A stretch of 64,000 bases of DNA from Clostridium sp. AF15-31. GTDB taxonomy: Bacteria > Bacillota > Clostridia > Lachnospirales > Lachnospiraceae. A program made the position numbers and the translations under genes. The notes below the pieces were generated by a model, which saw nothing but the letters and a program-made list of their open reading frames with translations, did no database searches and was not told where the DNA came from. Numbering within the stretch: the first letter of the stretch is position 1; each line of letters begins with the position of its first letter. Below are positions 63,809 through 64,000 of this stretch, in pieces. The stretch spans positions 62,001-126,000 of the forward strand of contig NZ_QTXL01000001.1 of the NCBI RefSeq assembly GCF_003461625.1, written 5' to 3'.

Positions 63809-64000
63809 CTAAGCGGACAGCCCCTCATTGTCGAAGGTGTCGCCCTCGGCAATCTTCTTCCGAATATCCTCGGAGATAATCGGGACAAACGCTTCTGCAA
63901 CGGTCTGTGTGCCGATATATTCTCGACTGATAATCATTTGTACTTGCCCTTTTGGCACAATACGCTTTCTTCTTCCAGTTGTTTTCCTATCCTCGCCCAT
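63809..64000 (-). CDS. Small element-borne protein next to the recombinase (possibly partial)
   Basis: 63 residues from an ATG exactly at the window edge, so an upstream extension cannot be excluded. The basic N-terminus GEDRKTTGRRKRIVPKGQVQ is followed by MIISREYIGTQTVAEAFVPI and an acidic tail. Similar short proteins often sit upstream of the serine recombinase in Tn1549-like elements, with unknown function. The recombinase start is 53 bp downstream. Confidence 0.6.
   Translation of the reverse strand: MGEDRKTTGRRKRIVPKGQVQMIISREYIGTQTVAEAFVPIISEDIRKKIAEGDTFDNEGLSA

Larger units (their letters stand above)
61850..64000. mobile_element. Left edge of an integrated element (serine-recombinase ICE or transposon)
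   Basis: From about 61860 to the window end the sequence is more GC-rich and has different codon use (many CCC, GCC and CGC codons on the coding strand) than the flanking genes. It begins with a large serine recombinase of the TnpX type reading outwards to the left, as at the ends of Tn4451/Tn1549-like elements. The rest of the element lies beyond the right edge, so its class and other boundary are unknown. Confidence 0.65.

Overview
The window reads as a chromosome segment from a Gram-positive Clostridia bacterium, most likely a Lachnospiraceae gut commensal. Supporting signs are moderate AT richness, strong AGGAGG-type ribosome binding sites, a large-type SRP RNA, the order gdpP-rplI-dnaB, FabV as enoyl reductase, teichoic-acid type CDP-glycerol transferases and LicD, and surface proteins with FnIII, Ig-like and BspA-type repeats. 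The genus cannot be fixed from sequence reading alone.

Layout. 1-0.6 kb: 3' part of an AlaA-like aminotransferase, then an inverted-repeat region. 0.9-8.1 kb: an SMC/kleisin operon of the Wadjet/MksBEF type (jetA-jetB-jetC) with no jetD nuclease gene in the window, preceded by a small HTH gene and a terminator. 8.3-8.6 kb: a 217-bp long-arm palindrome that would form the 5' leader of a two-domain PPK2 (polyphosphate:AMP phosphotransferase) gene. 10-15.8 kb: cell-envelope genes (TagF-like transferase, NAD-dependent epimerase, LicD) and a HAD phosphatase. 16-19.7 kb: an Rpn/PD-(D/E)XK transposase-like protein with a coiled-coil repeat tail, an OPT transporter and a PqqD-like protein.

19.7-36.3 kb is the most unusual region. 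It holds two paralogous membrane-tethered ECF sigma factors (zinc ribbon, sigma2, sigma4, one TM segment, extracellular domain), two paralogous secreted FnIII proteins, a small membrane protein, a 42-residue protein, a DUF4143 ATPase behind five exact-period 23-bp repeats, a 1912-residue surface protein and a LuxR-family regulator. Three promoters here share an ECF-like motif (AAAACTTTTT-type -35, 16-17 nt, TGTC -10). They precede the first sigma operon, the membrane/secreted protein operon and the second secreted protein. I propose a self-activating envelope regulon.

36.5-60.1 kb is mostly core: fabV, dnaB-rplI-gdpP, an IspD/TarI-type cytidylyltransferase with a teichoic acid transferase, pgi, a PdaA-like deacetylase, murG, an HD phosphohydrolase, SRP RNA next to tadA, rsmA, tatD, degV, pncB, maf and an aminotransferase.

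60.2-64 kb: a second DUF4143 ATPase with a 41-bp palindrome over its -10 box sits between two near-identical 150-bp direct repeats. Each repeat encodes the same 24-codon mini-ORF behind a strong ribosome binding site, and one copy carries an in-frame stop. The window ends inside an integrated element headed by a large serine recombinase.
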